Shown here: positions 1-9,457 of the stretch, one piece after another
How the letters are laid out: each line of letters opens with the position of its first letter
Position numbering within the stretch: position 1 is the first letter of the stretch
Source of the DNA: Haplosporangium gracile
Taxonomy: Eukaryota > Mortierellomycota > Mortierellomycetes > Mortierellales > Mortierellaceae
NCBI GenBank assembly: GCA_015499985.1
Contig: JAAAUF010000950.1
Coordinates: forward strand, 1 to 15,532
Direction of reading: 5' to 3'
Length of the DNA: 15,532 nucleotides
Translations under genes and position numbers: made by a program
Notes under the pieces: generated by a model
What the model was told of the DNA's origin: nothing
Seen by the model: only the letters and a program-made list of their open reading frames with translations
Databases searched by the model: none

Positions 1-836
1 AAAAAAAAAAAGTTAAAGGCAAAAAAAAGAATCAAGAAAAGAGAAGAGAAGCTCTCATTACTTTGTACTGAACTGTACAGACTCAGTCTGATAGCCTTTT
101 CGTGGTTGTTTGCTCTCATACACCTTGAAGTTTGGACACACACTCGAATGGAGAGACATACTCCCTCTTGTTCGTTCTTGCATCAAAATTCTTCATCTCG
201 TTCCTTGCCCCACTGGCGCTGGCTGTATCCACAAATAGCATTTTGGCATTTGTCGATATGTCCAACCTCACCCACGTTGCTTGTCCTCTTTTCTTTTTTC
301 GTTATTTCCAACTCGCTCCTCCTCCACAAGGCACACACAAGTACCACCCAGCCCCGCCTTTTATCACTTCTTTATTTTCTCTTTTCTCCTCTTATCGCTT
401 TGTCTCAACGTCCAACTCTTTTTTCTTACTTTGTATTCATCCTCTCGTACTCGTCTCATCTCCACTTTGATGACTTCAGCAAGCTTCATCCTCACTTTTA
501 GAACACACCTTTCCGCTCATTCCCACCTTAAAGACAACTAGCCGACATTAGAGCAATCACTATGCTTGCGGACATATACAGGACCAAAGCGAGGGCTCGC
601 CTCTTTGTTGCCTTGCAGGAAACAAGCTGAAAAAGAGGGTATGACCACAAAAAAGACCACCAGCCAGCTAGGGACACACACTGTATACCAGAGCGAAATT
701 TTGAGCTTCATTTTTTTTTTCCACAATTCACTACCCAGGAACACGTAAACAAAGCCACCAACAGAAAAAAAAAAAGATCTCTCTTGGTCTCTTGGGAGTT
801 GAATGTTTGCCACCATCAACAACTTACCACAGACAT

Positions 837-852
837 ACACACACACACACAC
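837..852. repeat. (AC)8 microsatellite
   Basis: Eight uninterrupted AC units lie in the upstream region of the first gene. A near-repeat (ACAT) precedes them. This is an ordinary dinucleotide repeat that is probably length-variable between isolates. Confidence 0.85.
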
Positions 853-1179
853 TACTCCCTTTTACCTTCTTTATACACCCTCACGCCTGACTTCGCTTAC
901 CCAACTTCTCATCACCCAAGTCGGACATATCCATCCCTCTCCACGAGGTACACTCAACAAACATCTCATCCAGCAACCACAAACAACACAAATGAAAACA
1001 ACATCGCCAAAAGAAAACAAAAGACGAACCAGGAGGAGTGTCTCTTTGACAAGAACATTGAGATCACTTTGCTCTTTGTTCTTCCTTGTTGTCGTGTTCC
1101 CATAATGGAAGCTCATCTCATTTTTTATTCATATTATACTAGGATAGCTTTCTCCTCTCGTTCATCACTTAAGCAAGCG

Positions 1180-1203
1180 CCTCTCTCTCTTTCTCTCTCG
1201 CTC
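1180..1203 (+). promoter_or_regulatory. CT-rich tract upstream of first gene
   Basis: An almost pure C/T run lies about 180 nt before the start codon at 1384. Pyrimidine tracts of this kind are common just upstream of fungal transcription starts, so it may mark the core promoter of the 304-aa protein gene. Only the composition supports this; no TATA element is obvious nearby. Confidence 0.35.
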
Positions 1204-1383
1204 ATTTACACAGGAGGAAATACAGCAACAGCACGCAACAGTACTTCGCAGCACGACCAAACACACGTAAAAGGAGGCACGAGAAAAAACAGGATAGCTA
1301 GGACAGCTTACGACAAGCCCAAAACATATCGACCGGACCCCTCTCCAACAAGAGCGGCAGTTTTTCAGTGCGAATAATACATC

Positions 1384-2298
1384 ATGTCGTCGAGTGGGCT
1401 GATTGACCAGGATCAGCTGGATGCACGACTGACAAGACTCATTATGGACCACAACCACTTCAGGACTCTCCTCTTTCGCTACATCCGTCGCGCCGTCGTC
1501 CTCTGTCCCTGGCAGGTCGATCAGGACTCATCCTCCTTTTTTCGCCAGTTCGAACGGGTCGACAAACTCACAGACCTACTCCAGTACATCCGCGACTATG
1601 CCCTTCAGTCCTTCCAGAACGTAGAACGTGCAGGAAACGCCCTTCTCGCTCAGGTCGACGCTCTCCTTGCCCGACCCATGCCCCCTCCAGCACCAGCAGG
1701 GTCACCTCTCAACGGAGCCATGTCCCCCAACAACAGAGGACCCAAGGGTTTCGTCGGCATCAATGGACACCCAGACCCCAGTGGAGGCAACGGAGGACCT
1801 ATCGGCGTCAACGGCGCAAGTACTGGCATTGGCGCCCCCTTCAACAACAACCGCGTTCTCTATCTTGCAGGAGAGGTCAAGGAAGCCATTCGATTTTGGA
1901 GAGAACAATGTCTCCGCGTACAGGTCATGGACAATCTAGTGTGTGAACTTGACCGCATTTCCGACGCCCGGCAAAAGACCATCAAACGAGAGAATGCGAC
2001 CGTCGAAGAAAAGATCAGAGCAGTAAAGTCGTCGAGCGAGGAGTGCAGGATTGTCGCGGACAAGGTCGAGCCGTGGTTAGATGCCTGGCTTTTGAAACTC
2101 CAAGTGGCGGAGCGGCCCAGGGACGAACACAGCCATCACATTGGACACGGACCAGGATACGGGCATCATGGTGCATCTGGGGGTACACCGGCACACCTGC
2201 ACCATGGCATGAGCTACGATCACCGTTCACTCTCACACCCTAGCCTTGGCTCTCCAGCTGCCGGCTACTCAAGTCAACAATGGAGCCAAGGCTCGTAA
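1384..2298 (+). CDS. Uncharacterised 304-aa protein, intronless
   Basis: I do not recognise this family. The protein falls into four parts. Residues 1-96 are predicted helical, with many charged residues and aromatics (for example HFRTLLFRYIRR and the LLQYIRDYALQSF segment). Residues 97-152 are a Pro/Gly/Asn-rich linker. Residues about 155-245 are a second helical region, possibly coiled coil, with WREQ, a run of alternating acidic and basic residues, and WLDAWLLKLQ. A His/Gly/Ser/Gln-rich tail runs from about 246 to the end. There is no signal peptide and no transmembrane segment. The start is well defined: an in-frame TAA lies at 1375-1377, two codons before the ATG. It is the only complete gene here without an intron. 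Two helical domains joined by a disordered linker suggest an adaptor or scaffold, but that is only inference. The ORF itself is secure because it is long, codon use resembles the neighbouring genes, and composition changes sharply at both ends. Confidence 0.8.
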   Translation: MSSSGLIDQDQLDARLTRLIMDHNHFRTLLFRYIRRAVVLCPWQVDQDSSSFFRQFERVDKLTDLLQYIRDYALQSFQNVERAGNALLAQVDALLARPMPPPAPAGSPLNGAMSPNNRGPKGFVGINGHPDPSGGNGGPIGVNGASTGIGAPFNNNRVLYLAGEVKEAIRFWREQCLRVQVMDNLVCELDRISDARQKTIKRENATVEEKIRAVKSSSEECRIVADKVEPWLDAWLLKLQVAERPRDEHSHHIGHGPGYGHHGASGGTPAHLHHGMSYDHRSLSHPSLGSPAAGYSSQQWSQGS

Positions 2299-2497
2299 TT
2301 CTTTCCCTCAAAAAATGTATATATATCGATAAAGCGGTTCTCCGACTCGTCCTTGTTCTCAATGTCCAGTTGTTTGAAGGCAGGCACCGGCGAAAAGAAG
2401 CGAATATTCGAACAGTCAATGGTATCGTCCAAAGTGGCTCAGCGCACTGCCACAAGTTGGTCCAAAAAGGCACTTCCGTTTTTTCTTCTTAAATATT

Positions 2498-2546
2498 CTC
2501 TTCCTTCTATTCTTCCATTCCTTCCTCCCTTCCTTCCTTCCTTCTC
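2498..2546 (+). promoter_or_regulatory. Polypyrimidine tract with CCTT repeats
   Basis: A nearly pure C/T run containing several tandem TTCC/CCTT units ends about 27 nt before the ATG at 2573. It sits in the 274-bp gap between two tandem + strand genes and is the best candidate for the core promoter or transcription start of the F-box/JmjC gene. The rest of the gap is AT-rich (including TATATATATCG near 2317-2327) and presumably holds the trailer of the upstream gene. Confidence 0.45.
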
Positions 2547-2572
2547 ATTACTTTCGACTCTTCCTTTCTCAC

Positions 2573-5500
2573 ATGACCCCTGACCCCATCACCATGGAAC
2601 TCCTTGACCCTGCCAGGCTAGCTAGCCTTGGCTCACTTCATGCACTTCCAGACTCACTCCTCATCGAAAGCATCCTGACCTTGGTTGGCCCAAAAGTGGG
2701 TGAAGCATATTCTACTTCACACTTACACAATACCTTTTCGTTTACTTGTACTTTAATTCTTACGCTCAATTGACCTGCCGCATTGGTATTCAATAATAAC
2801 TTTCTTCGACTTACTAGGACCTCCTATCGTTGGCGCTGACATCTCGCTATCTGAATGCCTTTGCCCGTAACGACTATGTCTGGAAAAGATTATTCTTTGA
2901 CTGCCGAGACTGCAACTCAACCCGTATTGTGTTTCGTGGGAGTTGGTTCCTCACATACCTCTTCCCGACCCCTGACCACAACGAGGCGTGCTCCAATCAT
3001 CCCCTTGTCAAGCACCCTCTTCCTGTCCAAGGTACTTTTCAACTTTAATGGTCTCGAATTGGCTTCCTTGCTTCGGTATAGCAGGACGGCGAATTGTTTG
3101 GTATGAAATGTGATACTCAACGGTCTTTGTCTCTACACACATGCCTAGGCGTGAATTCGCCGTACCTCAGTCAGCAGTGGCACCGTGGCCATCTTTTCTT
3201 GGGCCACTTCTACCCACCTCCGCCTTTACCTCCAATCGACCCCGCCCCAAAAGACCACCACTCTTCCCATATTTCCTTTGCGCTTGAAAACTATGACGAC
3301 CTCGATCAGGAGACATTTGACAGGCGCTACCGATACCCTAATCGCCCTCTCATGATTCAAAACTCGGGCGTTGAGCAATGGCCAGCCTGGGAGCATTGGA
3401 CTCTCGATGCCCTCGCCGCCAAGGTAAACAGATTGGCCGTTTCAGTTTTCGCACCAACTGCATGTCAGGGCACAGATTGAAGCTGTTTTTCTTGTGCGCT
3501 TGCGCGCTGCTGATTTGAAATATTAATACGCACTCTACATATTTTTTCTTGACGTTAGTATGGCGACAAGCTGTTCCGAGTATCCAACATCGAGAGCGAC
3601 AAGGAGCCGAGTTTCAACATGAGGCTTGACGACTTTTTACATTACATCCGGTACAACAATGACACGGATCCGCTTTACCTGTTTGACCCTTATTTTGCTG
3701 ATAATGTTCTCGAGATGGATTCTGCCTACAAGGTTTGTACCTTTTGCAACTGAACCCAGTGCGTCTCTCTAACTTGCGAAAGTAAAGTCTGGACTCTGGA
3801 TGTCACACTCATGCTTATACTCTCTCGCATTGATGGGCTTCATTATTTGATGATAGGTACCAAAATACTTTGAGTTTGACTACTTTTCGTTGCTGGGGGG
3901 CGATATCCGTCCGCCATACCGATGGCTATTGGTAGGACCCCAGCGAACAGGCGCCCCATGGCACATTGATCCATCCGGCACCTCTGGTATGTTACCACTT
4001 GCACATCATTTTCAATCACATGTGCACATAACCTCAGCTTCGGTCAATTCACCTAACCGTCTGAATATATACTCTCACTTCTCGTAGCCTGGAATACATT
4101 GCTGTCAGGGCACAAGCGATGGGCATTGTAAGTCTCGCACGGACATTCACCCTACTTAAACTCGCCCAGTTAGATTCAAACTAAAGTATGAAAAATTGAC
4201 ATACCACTTTGAACCCATGTTGAACTTTTAGGTATCCTCCACATACAATTCCTCCGGGTCACGATCCTACGTCGTCCGAGAGAATGACATCCGTATCGTG
4301 GTACCTGGACGTCTACCCATACCTCCCTCCAGAGTCGCTCCCACTCGAGATTGTCCAGAACCCAGGGTAAAGCAAAATCGCCCATCATGGCGGCGACATT
4401 TTAAAAGACCCGGGCACTTCGAACGGCTTGCGTCTCAATTTGCTTAATCAAATATCGATTTCTGTTAAATTTTAGAGAAACGATCTATTTGCCGTCGGGA
4501 TGGTGGCATATGGTCATCAACATGGACGATACTGTGGCCGTGACACATAACTTTGCAGATGAAGTCAACCTCTTGCATGTCAAGCGGTCTCTTTTGAGCG
4601 AGTCGAAAGAAAAAACGCAGGTACAGATTCAGCTTTTGTTTTTTTCATGCACCATTGCTACCAATGCATCCCAAGTCCAAAGACCTTTCATTGACGCCCG
4701 CCTTTCTTCTTTTTCGCACTTATAGCTGAAGAGATGGGAGTTATTGGAGAAGGAGATCGGCAGCCGCAGACCAGACTTGATCCCAGCGCTCACATTCCGA
4801 TCAGACGAACTCTTGATCCCAGGTCTCGTCGATAAAGAGCCTCTGTTACTGGATATTGATTCGGCAGTCTCCTTGAGTACTTGGCGTTCCCGTGCCCAGG
4901 ACGTTCTCCAGCGCGCTGGAATTGTTGCCGACATCAATGATGTCAACCCCGTTCTCGGCGGACGAAATATCGTAAATCTTTTTGCTTTTTGACATTCGTC
5001 GACTCGTACCTTGCTTGCAGCGATTCTTGGCTAAAGTGAACTCTAACACAGCAGAAAATTGTTTATTTTTGTGCGACGATAGTGTTTCTTGGCAGAGGAC
5101 GCGTTTGTAAAGTTTTTCACGCCCTACCAGGATGGTCTCCCCTCCTTTCTGTCAGAAGTAGCCGCAAACCAACTTCTTATGGACAATAACCCAGCAACGG
5201 GAGTGGTTGGTGAACACAAGCATCATGGCAACGGCCCAACTCTCTTGTCACCCAGGATGCTTGGACACGGATATTATTCAGAACCTTCTTCCTCATTTTC
5301 TGAGAGTGCCTCACCTACAGACAAAGGAACAGTTCAATGGCGCAGACCGTATATTATCACCGAGACAGTGCCGGACATGTCGCTGTTTGACGCGTTGGAC
5401 TGTTTGCCGCACCAGCAGGTTGACAAGACCTTCTTGGCGTTGCTTATGGAGGGTCTTCAGTGTAAGCTTTGTCTCATTCATATATATTTTTTTTCATATC

Positions 5501-6339
5501 ATATCGTCGTATCCTACGTCTTTCGTTGTTGTTATTCATACACAAGTCAACCAAAGAACTTCCATCCCGTACTCACACACACACTCTTTTTTCTTCCATT
5601 CTTCCCTATATATCTTCCAACAGATTACCACACGCTAAACCTGAAGAACCACAATGTCGCAAACGAAATTCACGAACTTTCCCAAACCACTATTCCACGA
5701 CGCCTCAAAGATGCACCCCTAAACCACGCCCGCTGGAGACTTTTCCCCAAACATCTCCTCGGCCAACTCTCAGATTACCTTCCTGCCTCCGCCCCTCACG
5801 TCTTCCACCCTTCTCCAGTAACCAACGGAGGACGCGGGGATGTCGTTGCATCCCTGGTCCACGGCGACGTAAACCCAAGTAACACCCTCGGAAAGCTCCC
5901 ATCGTCGTGGTGGTCGTCGATGATGTCGTTGAACAATGGACAAGCCTCCCAACAAACACCCCAAACATTCAAACCAACAACCATGATCGACTTTGGAGAC
6001 GCGCTCGTCCGTTCTGATCCTTTGATTGACTATGTGTCCGTCTTTGTCACCATTCTCAACGGTCGACGCGATTCCCTAGAGATGATTGCAGTTCTGCTCG
6101 ATTCTTGGAGACAGCTTGTTCTCAAGACTCGTCAACAGCAACAGACTGTAGCTGCTGCGACTGACGGTGCTGTGGGTGCAGAATCGATCTCATTGGCAAG
6201 GAGGTGCATGTGGCATGTCCTGTTGTGGCCAAGTGAGGGACTGGCCTTGCACTTGACACACTGTGTTCCCGAGATTGGAGAAATGAATACCTGGCAAGAG
6301 GTTGAACAAGCCCTTTTTGGATGGTGGTCCTCCTTGTAA
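2573..6339 (+). CDS. F-box / JmjC (JMJD6-like) / APH-like kinase-fold protein, 858 aa
   Basis: Eleven exons: 2573-2695, 2818-3031, 3149-3423, 3559-3732, 3857-3986, 4088-4127, 4232-4366, 4476-4620, 4726-4971, 5083-5461 and 5624-6339, giving 858 aa. An F-box lies at about residues 24-70 (LPDSLLIESIL, then DLLSLALTSR and VWKRLF). A JmjC domain follows at about 180-400, close to JMJD6: H298 and D300 in WHIDPSGTSAWN, H375 in GWWHMV as third Fe(II) ligand, and K315 in SGHKRW as the likely 2-oxoglutarate lysine. The C-terminal module resembles an APH/choline-kinase fold: K504 in FVKFF, E519, HGDVNPSN (H700, D702, N707) and IDFGDA (D743). Family knowledge suggests an SCF substrate adaptor combined with a 2-oxoglutarate oxygenase; the substrate is unknown. 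The plant At1g78280/JMJ21-type F-box/JmjC proteins appear to be its relatives, including the C-terminal part. Introns 1 (GTGGGT) and 4 (GTTTGT) have weaker donors. Intron 10 is a multiple of three without a stop. The exon 9/10 join (ATC/TGT) is the least certain. Confidence 0.86.
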
Positions 6340-6353
6340 AAGAATACGAAAGA

Positions 6354-6359
6354 AATAAA
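6354..6359 (+). terminator. AATAAA polyadenylation signal
   Basis: AATAAA lies 15 nt after the stop of the F-box/JmjC gene, followed by a T15 run at 6395-6409. This is a likely 3'-end signal, though close to the stop codon. The facing V-ATPase gene stops at 6613, so the two trailers share 273 bp and may overlap. Confidence 0.45.
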
Positions 6360-6612
6360 GTCGTGTAGAAATGATATCCGATTGAATGGATGCCTTTTTT
6401 TTTTTTTTTCTGGTTCCTGAACCGACTCCTGCAGTCTTCAACTTTTGATATATTTTTTTTTCTGTCAAAGAACTCGACTTTTTTAATTGAACAGTGACAA
6501 AAAAGAGGGAAGGAGAGGTCCTGAAGTCGTTGATAAAAACTACATCCAGAAGGCGCCCTGAGAGGAGAGAGTGAGAAGAAGGAAGCAATAAACAAAAACA
6601 CAGACCGCACAC

Positions 6613-7961
6613 TTAATTGCCGACCTTTCCGCTCTATTACATCGCGATAAAAAAGAATACAAAAAAAAAGCGTGGTTAATAACCAAGGACAGCGCATAGA
6701 TCCAGAGTATCGCCAAGCAAAGTCCAACTGGACATTGCGAGAAGCACAAGGAAATGGGGATACGTACGACCAGGAGACCGACGATGAGACCAAAGAGACC
6801 AATGATGCTGCCAAAAATCTCAATGACAAGGACCTTGACAAAGAGCTGGCCATCCTGGGCATCTGCCAATGCGGCACTGCTTCCACTGATTCCGACCGTA
6901 ACACCGCACACCAGGTTGCACAGTCCAGTCGTCAATCCTGCCCAGAACAATGCGAATCCTAATTTTCGTATTACCAATTGTCCCAAAAGGTTAGATATCA
7001 TGGAGCAAAAGAGAGAGAACGCGATACAGCATGGGATATACAGTTGAAAAAAGTCATCAATTGAATATCCTGCTCGAAAGTGGAAAATAATAAAACGCAC
7101 CCTTGTAGTAGGCCTCTGAAGAGGTGATACTGGCGTCCTGGACGTTGTTCAACTTTGCAGAGAAGACGATAGCCATGATCAGACCGTAAATCGCGACAAC
7201 CTCGCAGAAAATAATACTATCACATATCATTGACGAGAAAAAAAAGCGTGCGTCAGTAAGGTGTGGTGCATGCATGCCAATGAATAGCACTCATAGTAAG
7301 CTAACAAATTGCGATATTTTCTGTTGGTCCTGAGGTCACGACTCCAACATCAAAAAAGGGTCAGGGGGAGGAGTATAGATATAGCCGTCGTCCTTTTCCC
7401 TTGTCTGACCGTGTTTATGCGCCGCGTGATGAGCACACAGTTGCTTCTGTCTGTTTTCTTGTCAGTATCCTGGGGTGGATGCATACCTGATCAAGTTCTT
7501 GGTGACGATTCTTGGCGCATGCACTCCTGCTCCGACTAAACTTGCTCCCGTAATAAAGATTCCCCTAATAGCATCAGCACATATAATGCAAACATGCAGA
7601 GAAAGAAAAAAAAAACAAAAAAAAGTTATCAGTCCTTGTCTCTATCTTGTCTCCTATGCTCTGCAGCATATATCACACAAACGTTCAAACATAACTCTTC
7701 TACAAATACCCAGCTGAAAGAACAGAAAACTCACCAGGCGGCTCCACCGACAGAGAGACCGACGCAGAGGGAGATACCGAGGAGAGACCACATATGAGGA
7801 CTGACGCTGAGGAGGAACTCGCCAACTGCAAACTGCTCTCCTGATCCTGTCAGCAGCATGTAGAGACCCACGAGTCCCAGACCGGTGATGGACACGTAGG
7901 GGAGGAGCGACGAGGCCGAGTATCCGCCACCGCCGTTGTCGCGTGTAGAATAGGCTCCCAT
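6613..7961 (-). CDS. VMA16: V-type ATPase proteolipid subunit c'' (Vma16)
   Basis: Five exons on the minus strand (7961-7735, 7564-7487, 7216-7101, 6958-6768, 6633-6613) encode 210 aa; the yeast protein is 213 aa. The subunit sits in the c-ring of the membrane V0 sector and carries protons across vacuolar and endosomal membranes. The sequence shows hydrophobic helices with conserved motifs: [15 protein letters not shown], then [12 protein letters not shown] with the expected proton-carrying Glu at 107, [18 protein letters not shown], and [15 protein letters not shown] with a second membrane Glu at 187. The N terminus (Gly/Ser/Tyr-rich, about 20 aa) precedes the first helix, as in c''. The last exon is only 21 nt and supplies SGKVGN plus the stop, matching the short GK-containing tail of the family. 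Without that splice the frame would run on into an unrelated hydrophobic tail. Introns are 170, 270, 142 and 134 nt; the 142-nt one contains a CTAAC branch-site match. The start context is ACCAATGG. Confidence 0.95.
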
Positions 7962-8644
7962 TGGTTGTATAGGTGTGTAAGAGGAGGGAGAGTGTATGTG
8001 AAGGAAAGGTAGAAGAGATTGGTGACGTCTCTTTTTTTCTGGTTAAATTGGGGAAGGGAGCAAAGAGGATGTGGTCAGTGAGTGAATGCGGAGTGAAGGG
8101 ATGGGCGGACTGAGTGACGAAAAGGCGAGAACTGTGAAGGACGAGGACCCAAGTTAAAAGAAGTATAAAGAATAGGGTGGTTGTCTCTGTTCCCTTGAAC
8201 TTACAGCGTTGGAGGAGAGTGTGAATGGGAGGGATTGAAGGAGTTGAAAGGTGAGAAAACAAGGGCGTTCAAGACCACTGAATCAGCTGGACAAGCCAAG
8301 GCAGGGCAAGATTCACCTCCACGTGACTGCTGGATCAATTCGTCGACTATGGCCCATTTCACCTTCTGGCAAGGTAGATAAGAAAACGAGAAGCAAAACG
8401 ACGCGGGAAAAGGATAATAGTACGCGAGAAGTTTATTCTTTCACCCCTTGTCCACTACAAAAAACACCAATGTAAAAATGATCCACGACCGATTCTAGCT
8501 TTCGAACAGACAACAGTCGCCTCTCGATCCATGTCCTCTGTTCCTGAGTTGTATTGGCTGGTCGATGAATTGTGCTCCATGAAAAAAATATCCAAGCTGA
8601 AGAACAAAAAAAGGGTAAAAAAGGAGACTACTGAGTGTATGTGT
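7962..8644. other. Intergenic region: Vma16 promoter and coatomer zeta trailer
   Basis: There is no gene in these 683 bp between two minus-strand genes. The part next to 7961 is pyrimidine-rich on the minus strand and contains a CCAAT motif (8051-8047) 86-90 nt before the V-ATPase start, consistent with a promoter. The part next to 8644 holds the 3' trailer of the coatomer gene. Frames that run through here on the minus strand overlap the first Vma16 exon in another frame and look like shadows. Confidence 0.55.
8432..8437 (-). terminator. AATAAA polyadenylation signal (minus strand)
   Basis: Read on the minus strand this is AATAAA, about 210 nt beyond the stop of the coatomer zeta gene. It is the only clear canonical signal I see in that trailer and is a plausible 3'-end site. 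Confidence 0.4.
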
Positions 8645-9457
8645 CTACTTGAGAAGAGCGGTTCCAAACTTCTCCTTGGCGGTCTGGTAGGCCTGGATCA
8701 AGGTCTGCTCAGACAATGGCACATCAGACAAGTTCTCTCTTGGTTTTGAAACGCGAGCAACAATCGCCGAAGGATCCGTCTCCAGTACAATGCTATTGAT
8801 ATGACCGGGATAATATCGAGAATGGTCAGCGCGCCTGAACAAACAATAATCCATGATTTCATGAAAAATACGATAAAAGCGAAGCGCCTCGCTTAATAAC
8901 ATCCTGAATGAAAGGAAGAACGTACCCCTCATCTATTGTCTCATCCAATGCCAAAACAACCAAGTCCAAGTTCTCCAAGATGACGCGCTTTGAGATTTGA
9001 TGTCTATAATATCCAAATGAAAAGATGTGTAAAAATGAACGCAGATTAGGTACAGGTATCGCTAGACAAATCAACTGACCCATGTTCTCACGTCAGACGA
9101 AGGTGGAAGCAGTTGCTTCATATCGAACGAAATACCAACTGATAGTTACCTGAGCAACATGGAAACGGCGTCGGAGAAGGCGTTGAGGATGACGAGGAGC
9201 ATGGCCTCGTTCTCCTCGGGCATGCCGACGATGTAGAAGAAGACGTCCTCGTGGAAACGGTAGAGGACGACCTGGTTGTCAAAGAGAAGAATCTCGCCAT
9301 GGGGGGCACGCTTGGTCTTGTCGTAGAGACCCTTTTCGAAGGCCTTCTGGTCCTTGGGCGAGGAGTAGTCCTGGCCAAAGTACTTGGCAAGGACGCGTCC
9401 TCCTTCGCTGTCGAGCATCACGACGGCCTTGACGGTGTACAATGTAAGGTTGACCAT
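8645..9457 (-). CDS. RET3: Coatomer subunit zeta (COPI coat)
   Basis: Three minus-strand exons (9457-9150, 9003-8926, 8792-8645) give 177 aa, the same length as human COPZ1. Zeta-COP is the small longin-fold subunit of the F-subcomplex of the COPI coat, which acts in Golgi-to-ER and intra-Golgi retrograde transport and pairs with gamma-COP. Family features in the sequence: LYTVKAVVMLDSEGGRVLAK at the N terminus, EILLFDNQVVLYR, the VFFYIVG strand, NAFSDAVSMLLR, the VLALDETIDEG helix and strand, and IVLETDPSAI, after which comes the C-terminal helix. Both introns (146 and 133 nt) interrupt conserved segments, and splicing restores LLRHQISKR and DEGIVLETD exactly. Donors are GTAACT and GTACGT. 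The gene is transcribed away from the DysF gene across a shared promoter region. A CCAAT box lies about 130 nt upstream. Confidence 0.96.

Larger units (their letters stand above)
1..1383. other. Gene-free upstream region, low complexity
   Basis: I see no coding gene here. The stretch opens with an A-rich run and is dominated by pyrimidine-rich DNA on the + strand with T-tracts, a short AC microsatellite and a CT tract. The open frames present translate to Ser/Thr/His/Pro- or Phe/Leu-rich low-complexity strings on both strands, without domain-like patterns, and they overlap one another. The downstream part most likely holds the promoter and 5' leader of the gene starting at 1384. The far left could equally be the trailer of a gene outside the window. 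Confidence 0.55.

Noticed and set aside
784..1377. 197-codon open frame upstream of the first gene
   Set aside because: It translates to a Thr/His/Ser/Leu-rich string driven by AC and CT repeats, overlaps other open frames, and has no domain-like pattern.
5089..6339. 416-codon uninterrupted frame read as a separate gene
   Set aside because: It includes the stop-free intron 5462-5623 and starts inside a conserved strand; it has no ATG start of its own and continues from exon 9.
6122..6904. 260-codon minus-strand frame overlapping two genes
   Set aside because: It runs antisense to the end of the F-box/JmjC gene and out of frame through the last Vma16 exons and introns, so it is a shadow ORF.
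7654..8262. 202-codon minus-strand frame
   Set aside because: It overlaps Vma16 exon 1 in another frame plus its promoter and first intron, and its composition is that of pyrimidine-rich promoter DNA.
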